A stretch of 64,000 bases of DNA from Nocardiopsis quinghaiensis (GCF_008638365.1 NZ_VWVU01000029.1:1-64000); one strand, 5' to 3'; shown: positions 16,334 through 24,619, numbered from the stretch's first letter. Translations and numbers: made by a program. Notes: generated by a model not told the origin, from the sequence alone.

Positions 16334-17233
16334 ATGGCAACCCGACACGTGGGTCAGGTCCGAGAACTCCAGGTGCGCTCCGCCGACGGCACGTTGCTGC
16401 ACGTCGAGGTGCGCGGCCCCGGGGAGGGGCCGACCGTGGTCCTCGCCCACTGCTGGGCGACGTCGCTGGCCTCCTGGGGGCCGGTGGTGCGCGAACTCGA
16501 CCCCTCCCTGCGGGTGGTGCTCTACGACCAGCGCGGCCACGGCCGCACCCAGAGGCCGATCACCCGCGCGGGGTACGGCGCGGAGAAGCTGGCCGAGGAC
16601 CTGTGCGCGGTCCTGGAGGCGACCGTCCCCGAGGGGCGGAAGGCCGTGGTGGCCGGGCACAGTATGGGCGGGATGACCATCATGGCGGCCGGTGCGCACC
16701 CGGTGTTCCGGGACAGGGCCGCCGCGGTACTGCTCACCAACACCGGGTGCACGCAGCTGACCAAGCGCTCGACCGCGATCCCGCTGCCCGGTCCGCTGGG
16801 CGCGCTCGGCGCGCGGGTCTTCCTGAAGGCGCCCCTGCCCCTGGGCCCGAGCAACCCCGTCACCACCGCGGTGCTGAAGCCCATGATCATGGGGAAGGGG
16901 TCGGACCCGCGCATGGTGCGGCTGTGCATGAGGATGGTGCACGCGTGCGCCCCCGTGTCCCGGGGTGCGTGGGGAGGCGTGATGACCACGCTGGAGGTGG
17001 AGGAGTCCACCCGGCGGATCGCGGCGCCCACCGTCGTGCTGGTGGGGACCGACGACAAGCTGACCCCGCCCTGGCACGCGCACCACATCGCCTCGCTGTT
17101 GCAGGACTGCCGCGAGGTGCGGGAGATCCCCGGAGCCGGGCACATGGGGCCGCTGGAGTACCCGAGGACCCTGTCCGAGCTGCTGGGAGACCTCGCCGCC
17201 GAGCACCTGGAGGCCCGCGCGGAGGCCGCCTGA
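16334..17233 (+). CDS. Alpha/beta hydrolase
   Basis: 299 aa from ATG 16334. The nucleophile elbow GHSMGG places Ser110. The oxyanion region is VVLAHCWATSLASWGPVV, the acid is likely Asp in VGTDDKLTPPWH, and the base is His in GAGHMGPLEYP. It is a cytoplasmic esterase, lactonase or epoxide-hydrolase-type fold; the exact reaction cannot be told. Coming after a Baeyer-Villiger enzyme, hydrolysis of the resulting ester or lactone is the natural guess. It is 88 bases behind the DUF4873 gene and ends the operon before the hairpin at 17286. Confidence 0.88.
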   Translation: MATRHVGQVRELQVRSADGTLLHVEVRGPGEGPTVVLAHCWATSLASWGPVVRELDPSLRVVLYDQRGHGRTQRPITRAGYGAEKLAEDLCAVLEATVPEGRKAVVAGHSMGGMTIMAAGAHPVFRDRAAAVLLTNTGCTQLTKRSTAIPLPGPLGALGARVFLKAPLPLGPSNPVTTAVLKPMIMGKGSDPRMVRLCMRMVHACAPVSRGAWGGVMTTLEVEESTRRIAAPTVVLVGTDDKLTPPWHAHHIASLLQDCREVREIPGAGHMGPLEYPRTLSELLGDLAAEHLEARAEAA

Positions 17234-17285
17234 CCCGGGGACCCTGCCCGCACACGGACACGCCCCGACCGGACCACCGTACGGG

Positions 17286-17317
17286 CCTGTACGGGGCCAT
17301 CCCAGCCCCCGTACAGG
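17286..17317. terminator. Terminator hairpin between converging genes
   Basis: CCTGTACGGGGC (17286-17297) pairs with the complementary arm ending at 17317, separated by a short loop. It lies between the hydrolase end (17233) and the amidohydrolase end (17339), and may work in both directions. Confidence 0.7.
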
Positions 17318-17338
17318 TCGTCACGCCATACTCCCGCG

Positions 17339-18685
17339 TCACCTCTGCCCCAGAGAAGCGACGATGCGGTCCCGCGAGGCGGTGACCTCCTCGCGCAGTC
17401 CGTCAATGTCCACCCCGACCAGGCGCCCGCGCGCCTTGCGGATCCGACCGGCCACCATGACCGTCTCGATGTTGCGGGCGTCGGCGCCGAGCACGAGCGT
17501 GCCCACCGGGTCGTTCAGCGGCATGGTGTTGACGTCACCGGCGTCGACCACGATCAGGTCCGCCTGCCTTCCGGGGGAGAGCGTCCCGGTCGACTCGCCC
17601 AACCCGGCGGTTCGCGCGCCCTGACGGGTGGCGAAGTCGAGCACGTCACGGGTGGTGATCCGGTCCGGCACCGGTTCACCGCTCCCGTACACTCCCCGCA
17701 CCGCGCGCATGCGCTGGATGGCGAGCAGCGTCCGCATCTGCGTGAACATGTCGCTGGACAGCGCCACCTCCACGTCGATACTCAGACCTGGGCGGATACC
17801 GACCGCGAGCGCCTCGTCGACCGCCGGAACCGCGCTCTCCAAGCCGATCTGGGCGTCCGAGGAGGGCGCCAGCGAGACGGTGGTCCCGGTCTCGCCCATG
17901 GCCCGCCACGCGTCCGGGGAAAGCCCGGTGGCATGGATCAGGCACAGGCCGGGGCCGAGCAGGTCCGTGTCGGCCCAGCTCAGGATCGCCTCGGAGGAGG
18001 AGGCACCGAACACCGCGTCGACGCTCACCCCGAGGCCGAGGGCGCGCGCCACCGCCGCCAGCTCCTTGCCGTAGGCGAGGGAGGGGCCCGCGATCTCGTC
18101 GGTGGCCAGGGCCGCCAGACGGATCGTGACCAGGCCCTCACCCGCCCCCTGGTGGTCGGCGCACAGGCGTTCCAGGTCCCCGGGCCACTGGCGGTCCCAG
18201 TCGCCGAAGTGCGGGCCCATGGACGCGTGGACGCCCCGGATGCCGGTGTCGGCGAGCGCGCGGATCGCGGCGTCGGAGTGGGCGGCCGTGCGCGAGTTGT
18301 GCGAGAAGTCCAGCATCGTGGTGATCCCGGCGTCCAGGGCGGTGAGCGCCGCGAGCCGGGTGCCCACGTACATGTCGTGGGGCGTGTACCGGGGCGCGAC
18401 CTCGCCGAGGGTGGACGCCACGTACGCGCCCAGGTCGGACACGTCGGGGATGCTGCGGCGCATCTGCGCCTGCCAGGCGTGGCGGTGGGTGTCGACGAAC
18501 CCGGGGGCGACGACGCGCCCGGTCGTGTCGACCACGGCCGCGTCGGCCGCGTCCGGGTGCGTCGTCAGGTCCGCGCCGACGGCGACGATCCGGTCTCCGC
18601 GGACCAGGACGTCCCCGCGCTCCAGGTCGCCGGTCCGCGGGTCCATCGTGACGACGGCCCCGCCGGTGAGCAGCGTTCCGCTCAT
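17339..18685 (-). CDS. Amidohydrolase (SsnA/TrzN-type)
   Basis: 448 aa. The composite beta domain (LLTGGAVVTMDPRTGDLERG) is followed by the metal motif PGFVDTHRHAWQ (residues about 60-71), an H near GIRGVHASMGPH, and LIHATGLSPDAW and SIDVEVALSSDMF in place of the usual H and D sites. The C-terminal GTLSPGRQADLIVVD closes the family pattern. These enzymes deaminate or dechlorinate cyclic amidine substrates using one metal. The lack of a clean HxxE and the altered final Asp region make the exact activity uncertain. A related composite-domain gene follows upstream on the same strand, and both may be controlled by the nearby MmyB-type regulator. Confidence 0.85.
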   Translation of the reverse strand: MSGTLLTGGAVVTMDPRTGDLERGDVLVRGDRIVAVGADLTTHPDAADAAVVDTTGRVVAPGFVDTHRHAWQAQMRRSIPDVSDLGAYVASTLGEVAPRYTPHDMYVGTRLAALTALDAGITTMLDFSHNSRTAAHSDAAIRALADTGIRGVHASMGPHFGDWDRQWPGDLERLCADHQGAGEGLVTIRLAALATDEIAGPSLAYGKELAAVARALGLGVSVDAVFGASSSEAILSWADTDLLGPGLCLIHATGLSPDAWRAMGETGTTVSLAPSSDAQIGLESAVPAVDEALAVGIRPGLSIDVEVALSSDMFTQMRTLLAIQRMRAVRGVYGSGEPVPDRITTRDVLDFATRQGARTAGLGESTGTLSPGRQADLIVVDAGDVNTMPLNDPVGTLVLGADARNIETVMVAGRIRKARGRLVGVDIDGLREEVTASRDRIVASLGQR

Positions 18686-18733
18686 GGTTCTCCTCGTGTT
18701 CTGTCGGAGGTGGTCGGTGTCTGTCGGCTGCCG

Positions 18734-19453
18734 TCAGCGGCGGTGGAAGACGTAGCCCGCGTGGTGGAGCACGTCGTCGGTGAAACGGCCGTAGGCCCAG
18801 AACCCCAGGTCGTCCCGGTAGACGATGCGGTCCCCCTCGATCCAGAAGGATCCCTGGTAGGCGTGGGGGCGCCCGCCGCGCGCCTCGTCGTAGCGGCCGT
18901 CCGCGGTCAGCTCCTGGTGGATGAGGCCCGTCTCGTCGACCCACATGCCCAGGTACGGGCTGTCGGCCGGGCTCCGCCTCGTGCCCGGCTCACTGCGGGG
19001 TTCGGTGAGGCGGCGGCCGTTGAACAGGGCGATCTCGCCGTCGATGACGATCGCGGCGGCCTGCTCCGGGCGCCAGACCACCCGTTCCAGGGCCGGGGCC
19101 CCGGAGGGGCGCCCCGAGATCACGGCGAAGGTCGCCGGGTTTCCGGGAGCCAGCGTGCCGACCCGGTCGGAGGGACGCCGGCGAAGCCCGGCGACGGTGC
19201 CGTCCTCCACAACGCCCGGAACGACGGTCAGGCCCGTGCAGTCCACGACGACCGCGCCGTCGTCCTCGGCAGCCGTGTACAGGCCGGTACCGACACCGAC
19301 GACCTCCTCGCCGCCCAGCAGCAGGTCGGCACCGGTCAGGTCGCCGATCACCGGGTCGAGCGTGTACACGGTGGCGTTGGCGAACATCAGCGGGCGCCCG
19401 GGCTCGGCGGCGATGGTCTCCAGCAGGTCCTCGTCGAACAGCGTGGTGCTCAT
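18734..19453 (-). CDS. Amidohydrolase shell without barrel, fused to Atu4866 domain
   Basis: 239 aa. Residues about 20-75 (LMFANATVYTLDPVIGDLTG to CTGLTVVPGVVEDG) match the N-terminal composite strand region of amidohydrolases. Residues about 90-145 (DRVGTLAPGNPATFAVISG) match the C-terminal composite strands, but the whole TIM barrel with metal ligands is absent. The final 90 residues (YLGMWVDETGLIHQELTADG to RFTDDVLHHAGYVFHRR) are an Atu4866 domain, a small beta-barrel. It cannot be an amidohydrolase. It may bind a small ligand. It diverges from an MmyB-like XRE regulator across 136 bases. Confidence 0.8.
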   Translation of the reverse strand: MSTTLFDEDLLETIAAEPGRPLMFANATVYTLDPVIGDLTGADLLLGGEEVVGVGTGLYTAAEDDGAVVVDCTGLTVVPGVVEDGTVAGLRRRPSDRVGTLAPGNPATFAVISGRPSGAPALERVVWRPEQAAAIVIDGEIALFNGRRLTEPRSEPGTRRSPADSPYLGMWVDETGLIHQELTADGRYDEARGGRPHAYQGSFWIEGDRIVYRDDLGFWAYGRFTDDVLHHAGYVFHRR

Positions 19454-19589
19454 GGTCCACTTCCCGAAGGTGTGTGCGTGTCAGGGACGCTCTCCACCCT
19501 CGGCTCCGGGCGCCTCCGCGACCAGGCCGGGCTCTACCGGGGTGCGGCCCACCCTGGCTGGCGGGGCCCCTTCTCCTTAGGCTGGCGGC

Positions 19590-20432
19590 ATGCCCCACAC
19601 GGAACTCGGAGCCTTCCTGACCGCCCGCCGCGCCCGCCTCGGCCCGGACGACGTCGGTCTCGCCTCCAGCGGTACGCGCCGGGTGGCCGGGCTGCGCCGC
19701 GAGGAGGTCGCCGTCCTGGCCGGGATGAGTGCCGACTACTACACGCGGTTGGAACAGGGCAGGGAACGCCACCCCTCCGCCTCGGTCCTCAACGCCGTCG
19801 CCCGGGCCCTCGGTCTGGAACCCGACGCCCGTGACCACCTGTTCCGCCTGGCCGGGATCTCGCCCGAACACCTGCAGACTCCCGCACGACCGCGTGTCGA
19901 CGCGCACCTGCGTATGCTGCTCGACGCCTGGCCGGACACTCCGGCGATGGTCATCGACCGGCGTCTGGACCTCCTGGCGACCAACGCGCTGGCGGACGCG
20001 CTGTACGCCGATTTCGCGGAGGCCGACAACCTGGTGCGGATGGCCTTCCTGGACCCGGTGGGCGAGGTCTTCTTCGTCGACTGGCCGCGAACCGCACGGG
20101 CTTGTGTGGCCGGCCTGCGCCTGGCGCTGGGGCATGATCCACACGACCGCCGGGTGCTGGAACTCGTGGAGGAGGCGGGCCGGGACAGTTCCCGGTTCCG
20201 CGAGCTGTGGGAGGAGCACGAGGTGCGCGGCAAGTCCCACGAGGGCAAGGAGTTCCGGCACAGCGCGGTGGGTGGGCTGACCCTGTCCTCACACGTGTTC
20301 GACGTGCGGGGGCAGGACGGACTCCAGCTGGTCGTGTACCGGGCCGAGCCGGACAGCCCTGATTTCCGGGCGCTGCGGCTGTTGGGCTCCCTGGCCGCCG
20401 ATCCGGCCCGGCCGCTGCACCGTATGCGCTGA
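19590..20432 (+). CDS. XRE regulator with MmyB-like ligand-binding domain
   Basis: 280 aa. The HTH occupies residues about 8-75 (LRREEVAVLAGMSADYYTRL, then EQGRERHPSASVLNAVARAL). The rest is the MmyB-like PAS-type ligand pocket: VIDRRLDLLATNALADALYA and the conserved tail VFDVRGQDGLQLVVYRAEPD. MmyB-family proteins bind fatty-acid-like ligands and regulate a divergent gene. The divergent neighbour is the Atu4866 fusion, its likely target. The CRISPR array begins 20 bases after its stop, leaving no room for a separate terminator. Confidence 0.92.
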   Translation: MPHTELGAFLTARRARLGPDDVGLASSGTRRVAGLRREEVAVLAGMSADYYTRLEQGRERHPSASVLNAVARALGLEPDARDHLFRLAGISPEHLQTPARPRVDAHLRMLLDAWPDTPAMVIDRRLDLLATNALADALYADFAEADNLVRMAFLDPVGEVFFVDWPRTARACVAGLRLALGHDPHDRRVLELVEEAGRDSSRFRELWEEHEVRGKSHEGKEFRHSAVGGLTLSSHVFDVRGQDGLQLVVYRAEPDSPDFRALRLLGSLAADPARPLHRMR

Positions 20433-20452
20433 GCCGCTGAGTGCTGCTTCCG

Positions 20453-21823
20453 GGAACCATCCCCGCGTGCGCGGGGAGCACTCGGGGCGGCCGTGGGACG
20501 AAACGAACAGCCAGGGACCATCCCCGCGTGCGCGGGGAGCACGGGGCCCGTCGGGGGCGGTGTCCCGCCCCATTGGGACCATCCCCGCGCACGCGGGGAG
20601 CACCTCAAGAACATCGTGATGGCCTCGTTGGGCCTGGGACCATCCCCGCGTGCGCGGGGAGCACATGTATTGCCAAGCACACCTTTGTCTGGTAGCGGGA
20701 CCATCCCCGCGTGCGCGGGGAGCACGGCCCTCGATGCAGGTCTTGTAGTTGGCCTCGGGGACCATCCCCGCGTGCGCGGGGAGCACTGCTCCACGGTCAG
20801 GCCCTGCTCGTCCATGAGGGGACCATCCCCGCGTGCGCGGGGAGCACAACCCGGGGTGGACCACGATCACACCGCAGATGGGACCATCCCCGCGTGCGCG
20901 GGGAGCACAGGCGCACATCGGTCAGGTCGTCGTTGCGCAGGGGACCATCCCCGCGTGCGCGGGGAGCACCCTAGGGATGTTTTTGTACAGGACCGTGGAT
21001 CGGGACCATCCCCGCGTGCGCGGGGAGCACGAGGACTCCTACCGGGACGTGGACTTGCCTGCGGGACCATCCCCGCGTGCGCGGGGAGCACGCCGCTGCG
21101 CTGGTTGCTGGGGCGGGGGTGGTGGGACCATCCCCGCGTGCGCGGGGAGCACCCTAGGGATGTTTTTGTACAGGACCGTGGATCGGGACCATCCCCGCGT
21201 GCGCGGGGAGCACCACCCGCCGCACACCGCCTGCACCCCATCCAAGGGACCATCCCCGCGTGCGCGGGGAGCACCGGAGAACGACGGCCGCACCCCGTGG
21301 CCCGCTGGGACCATCCCCGCGTGCGCGGGGAGCACAAGACCCGCGTCCTGCCCGTCTCCGCCTCCCAGGGACCATCCCCGCGTGCGCGGGGAGCACACAG
21401 CTTGGCGGTGTCGGTGTATGCGCGGATCGGGACCATCCCCGCGTGCGCGGGGAGCACAGGTGACCAAGCTGGGCATCCATCACCTTCGGGGGACCATCCC
21501 CGCGTGCGCGGGGAGCACCGCGCGATGTGGTACTCGACGCACGCGGGACTGGGACCATCCCCGCGTGCGCGGGGAGCACAACCTGACAGGGTCCCGGCAG
21601 ACCTCCCCAGCGGGACCATCCCCGCGTGCGCGGGGAGCACACAGGGTGTGTAGTCCACATGGTCTAAAAGTCGGGACCATCCCCGCGTGCGCGGGGAGCA
21701 CGTGGCTGCGGCCGACACCTTCACGCTGGTGAAGGGACCATCCCCGCGTGCGCGGGGAGCACCTCGTCGCCGCCGGGGCAGACCTGGACCTGGTGGGACC
21801 ATCCCCGCGTGCGCGGGGAGCAC
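20453..21823 (-). CRISPR. Type I-E CRISPR array, 23 repeats and 22 spacers
   Basis: 29-base repeats (plus strand GGGACCATCCCCGCG then TGCGCGGGGAGCAC) recur every 61 bases from 20453 to 21795, with uniform 32-base spacers. Read on the minus strand, the repeat begins GTGCTCCCCGCG and ends GATGGTCCC, the crRNA orientation of I-E arrays, so transcription should run leftward from an AT-rich leader after 21823. Variants support this: repeat 1 (20453) has one change in its GGG and repeat 3 (20575) has altered central bases, both at the old, distal end. Spacers 9 (20970-21001) and 12 (21153-21184) are identical. No cas gene is present in the window. Confidence 0.98.
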
Positions 21824-21960
21824 AGTCACTGACCTGGAAACTTACCAGCGGCAAGCGGCCGTTTTTCCAACTTCTCGAAAAACAGACAAATCAGGCAGCA
21901 CCTGTGACCCTCGGAAAACCATGGCAGCAGCGTACCGGCAGGGGCTTGGCCATACCCCTG
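21824..21960 (-). promoter_or_regulatory. Probable CRISPR leader
   Basis: Directly next to the newest repeat, this segment contains an A/T-rich core at about 21858-21895 (GTTTTTCCAACTTCTCG, AAAAACAGACAAATC) in otherwise GC-rich DNA. Its place at the 5' end of the array in crRNA orientation fits a leader carrying the promoter and adaptation signals. The extent is estimated. Confidence 0.65.
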
Positions 21961-21970
21961 CCGGCACCCG

Positions 21971-22318
21971 TCAGGCGTAGGTGGGCGCCGGATTCAGGAG
22001 AAGCAACAGGTCGCCCGATTCCCGGGCCTCGGTCAGACCAGCAGATGAAGCCACCCAGTAGGACAGTGTCTGCTCACCGAACCAGATGATCAGGTGCGGG
22101 TTGTGCCGCTGGAGAGCGGCGGCGCGGGTGTGTTCGCGGGCGAACTCGGAGCGCTGGCCGCCCAGGCGGGGCAGGCGTGCCGCGCGGCGCCGGCGGCAGG
22201 AGGGGTGCTCGCACGCCGGGCAGAACGGGCCCACCAGGGGGCGGCGTCGGGGCAGCGGCGGGAGCGGTCGGTACAGCGGGTCACTGGAGGGTCGCGGGGC
22301 GGGGATAGGATGCGTCAC
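21971..22318 (-). CDS. Small protein of unknown function
   Basis: 115 aa. The N-terminal half is Pro/Arg-rich with a C-x2-C pair (FCPACEHPSCRRRR). The C-terminal half has HNPHLIIWFGEQTLSYWVAS, then SAGLTEARESGDLLLLL. The latter pattern occurs in small actinobacterial hypothetical proteins near HATPase and Scr1-type regulators. I do not assign a function. It lies 105 bases downstream of the HATPase gene on the same strand and could share its transcript. Confidence 0.6.
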   Translation of the reverse strand: MTHPIPAPRPSSDPLYRPLPPLPRRRPLVGPFCPACEHPSCRRRRAARLPRLGGQRSEFAREHTRAAALQRHNPHLIIWFGEQTLSYWVASSAGLTEARESGDLLLLLNPAPTYA

Positions 22319-22423
22319 TGATCCTGCTTTCTTACATGTCGCAGTGTGGATTTCGGGATTGTTTGGGGCCCGGGGAGCGTTGGCGCGCTTTCCTGGGCCC
22401 TTTTGCGTGCAGCAGCGTGATGT

Positions 22424-22996
22424 TTAGGGCTGGGTGTTCCAGAGGCTGTTGGTCAGGTCGTAGGCCAGGAAGAACCAGACCTGGCGGTAGTCGGGGATGC
22501 CGTTGTCGCCCCAGGAGGTGGCGAAGGCATCGATCATGGCCAGCCCGCGTCCGGACTCGGCGGCCAGGTCCAGCCCGCCTGGCGAGGGCCGCAGGTGGGA
22601 GCGCTGGTCGAGGGCGAGCGGCCTGCTGTCGCGCGCTCCCTGGTCGCGGCAGGCGAGGCGGAGCCCGAAGCGGGTGCGCTGGCAGGTGAGGGTGTAGACC
22701 CCGAAGGGCTGACCCGAGCGTGAGTGCCGCAGAGCGTTGTTGGCCAACTCGGATCCGAGCAGGGTGAACAGGTAGCGGTAGTCGTCGTCGCGTTCGGCGG
22801 CGCAGGTGTCCAGGAACGCGCGCACCAGCGGCATGTACTGGGCCGAGCCGACGAAGTCGTAGCGACGGACGCGGTAGTGGGCTCGGTCGACACGGCCGGT
22901 GAAGTAGTGGCGACACCGGGGCGGAACCAGCTCGGAGAGGGACATGGTCACCTCGGGCAGCGATGGCACCGGAGACTCGGGGGCGAGTGCAAGCAT
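22424..22996 (-). CDS. HATPase-fold ATP-binding protein (RsbW-like)
   Basis: 190 aa from ATG 22996, selected because AAGGAG lies 10 bases upstream; an in-frame extension to 23092 lacks such support. GHKL motifs are visible: LLGSELANNALRHS (N box with the Mg-binding Asn) and SGRGLAMIDAFATSWG (G-box-like), with CRDQGARDS in the position of the D box. Such single-domain anti-sigma-like kinases are very numerous in Actinobacteria and often stand beside Scr1-type XRE/DUF397 genes, as here. The target protein is unknown. The gene diverges from the XRE gene, sharing the operator region at 23148-23191. Confidence 0.88.
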   Translation of the reverse strand: MLALAPESPVPSLPEVTMSLSELVPPRCRHYFTGRVDRAHYRVRRYDFVGSAQYMPLVRAFLDTCAAERDDDYRYLFTLLGSELANNALRHSRSGQPFGVYTLTCQRTRFGLRLACRDQGARDSRPLALDQRSHLRPSPGGLDLAAESGRGLAMIDAFATSWGDNGIPDYRQVWFFLAYDLTNSLWNTQP

Positions 22997-23147
22997 GGCG
23001 GACAGACTCCTTCGCGTATGGGAGTTGAACGGGGGTTCGACGTGCCCACAGGCATGGGACCTTCGCGTTTCCCGCGCAGCGAGAAGGGGCACGGCGCAGT
23101 CTGACCATCAGCGACTCTGCGTGAGAAGCTGATCACTGACTACTCTC

Positions 23148-23191
23148 TCTATAATGTGAGTGGAATCCACTACTGTCAAGTGGATACCACT
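23148..23191. promoter_or_regulatory. Divergent promoter with twin 13-bp operators
   Basis: Two near-identical palindromes, AGTGGAATCCACT (23159-23171) and AGTGGATACCACT (23179-23191), are centred 20 bases apart, two helical turns. TATAAT lies at 23150-23155 on the plus strand. On the minus strand TTGACA (23179-23174) is followed after 18 bases by ATTATA, so the first operator sits between these elements. Binding by the adjacent XRE protein would control both genes. Confidence 0.7.
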
Positions 23192-23222
23192 AGTGAGCAA
23201 AAGATTCCGTTAGGCTTAAGGC

Positions 23223-24074
23223 ATGGCATCTCCCTACAGCCCCAGTGTTCGCCGTCGACGCTTGTCCGCAGAGCTCAGGCGACTTCGCAGCGAGTCTGGA
23301 ATGACCCTCTTCGAGGCCGCCAAGCAAGCTGGCATGGGCAAATCCAACCTGAGCAAGATCGAACAGGCGGATTCCAAGACAGTTCCAGCCGCGACCTTGG
23401 ACAAACTTCTGGACCTCTACGAAGTCGACGCTGAGACCCGTGCGGTCCTGCATGAGCTATCGAAGCTCGCAGGGAAGAAGGGCTGGTGGTCCCAGTACAA
23501 GGACCTCATGCCGCAGATGCTTGCTGACTTTGAGGCTGAAGCATGCGCATTGCGGGCTTACCAGGCACAAGTGATCCCTGGGCTGCTCCAGACTCCGCAA
23601 TACGCAGATGCGGTCTTTCGTGCCAACCAGGTGCGCGATGATGACGAGATCGCCCAACGCGTAGCTGCTCGTGTCACTCGCCAAGGAATCTTGAACCGTG
23701 TGGAGCCGCCGACCTACCTCGCCGTCATCGACGAGGCCGCCCTACGTCGCACGGTCGGGTCAGTAGACATCATGCGTGAACAGCTTCGCTATCTGACTCA
23801 CATGGCGACCCGTCACAACGTCAGCATCTACGTGCTGCCGTTCTCTGCTGGGGCCCACCCGGCAACGGAAGGCAGTTTCGTCGTCATGGACTTCGCTGAC
23901 CCGCGAGACGCCAGCATCGCTTACCTGGAAACCCCTGTTACTAGCATGTACTTGGAAGAAGATCATCAAATTAGGATGTTCAATGACATGTTCGGAGGTG
24001 CGCAGGCCTGCTCTATGACCCCAGCACAATCCCTGACATCCATCGAGGACATCCTCAAAACCATGGAAGAGTGA
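23223..24074 (+). CDS. Scr1-type XRE regulator with DUF5753 domain
   Basis: 283 aa. The HTH spans residues about 12-70 (LRRLRSESGMTLFEAAKQAG, MGKSNLSKIEQADSKTV). DUF5753 follows with the hallmark YQAQVIPGLLQTPQYADAVF, AVIDEAALRRTVGS, NVSIYVLPFSAGAHPATEGS and YLETPVTSMYLEEDHQI. These proteins pair with a DUF397 partner; the pair is described as a toxin-antitoxin-like or signalling unit controlling development in streptomycetes. The gene's stop overlaps the GTG of a DUF397 gene. Its codon use is clearly less GC-biased than flanking genes, suggesting later acquisition. Confidence 0.93.
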   Translation: MASPYSPSVRRRRLSAELRRLRSESGMTLFEAAKQAGMGKSNLSKIEQADSKTVPAATLDKLLDLYEVDAETRAVLHELSKLAGKKGWWSQYKDLMPQMLADFEAEACALRAYQAQVIPGLLQTPQYADAVFRANQVRDDDEIAQRVAARVTRQGILNRVEPPTYLAVIDEAALRRTVGSVDIMREQLRYLTHMATRHNVSIYVLPFSAGAHPATEGSFVVMDFADPRDASIAYLETPVTSMYLEEDHQIRMFNDMFGGAQACSMTPAQSLTSIEDILKTMEE

Positions 24075-24322
24075 GCGCAGTGCCAGACCAGTTGGTGTGG
24101 CGGACCAGCAGTTACAGCGGCGTCAACGGTGACTGTGTGGAGGTCGCCCACATCCCCACGGGCTTCCGCAAGAGCAGCCACAGCGGCCAGGAGCCGAACT
24201 GTGTGGAGGTCGCCGACCTGCCCTGCGGCGCGGCCGTCCGGGACTCCAAGAACCCGGCCAGGGGCCACCTCCCCTTCCCCGCCGCCGAATGGGACGCCTT
24301 CCTCGCCGTCGCGCGCGACTGA
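24071..24322 (+). CDS. DUF397 protein with duplicated motif
   Basis: 83 aa from GTG 24071, overlapping the XRE stop by four bases (GTGA). DUF397 normally shows one W/F-x-K/T-S-S-x-S-G...CVEVA unit. Here the unit occurs twice: VWRTSSYSGVNGDCVEVA (about 9-26) and FRKSSHSGQEPNCVEVAD (about 32-49), followed by the standard VRDSKNP and final LPFPAAEWDAFLAVARD. It is thought to act with the upstream Scr1-type regulator. The doubling suggests internal duplication or fusion of two small partner proteins. Confidence 0.9.
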   Translation: MSAVPDQLVWRTSSYSGVNGDCVEVAHIPTGFRKSSHSGQEPNCVEVADLPCGAAVRDSKNPARGHLPFPAAEWDAFLAVARD

Positions 24323-24404
24323 CCCCGCGTCCGCCCACCACCCGAACCCCTCCGGCCCCTCCCCCACCGAGGCAACACCGGCATCGGCAACACCACGCAC
24401 AACA

Positions 24405-24446
24405 GCGGGGCCCTGATGACGACCACTTCCGTCACCAGGGCCCCGC
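24405..24446. terminator. Terminator hairpin after DUF397, twin of 25351-25390
   Basis: A 17-bp stem (24405-24421 with 24430-24446, one mismatch) closes on 8 bases. Its sequence, including upstream CAACACCACG, is nearly the same as the hairpin after the toxin gene. Confidence 0.85.
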
Positions 24447-24619
24447 CGCATGTCTGAAACCCGACCGGCCAACGCCGGATACCCGCTGGCATCCTCTCTT
24501 CCCCCCGAACCGGCCCCCGATCTTCCAAACACCGGCAGCCGAAGCACCCACGAGCTGGGCCTTCCCAGATCTGAGCCGGGGCGTCTCATCACCGGGGTAC
24601 GGCAAAGTTCCAGTCGGAA

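Noticed and set aside
20441-21980. Long open frames with repeated GPSPRARGA/TIPACAGST-type peptides
   Set aside because: They are translations of the CRISPR repeats on both strands; the 61-base periodicity gives artificial repeat proteins.
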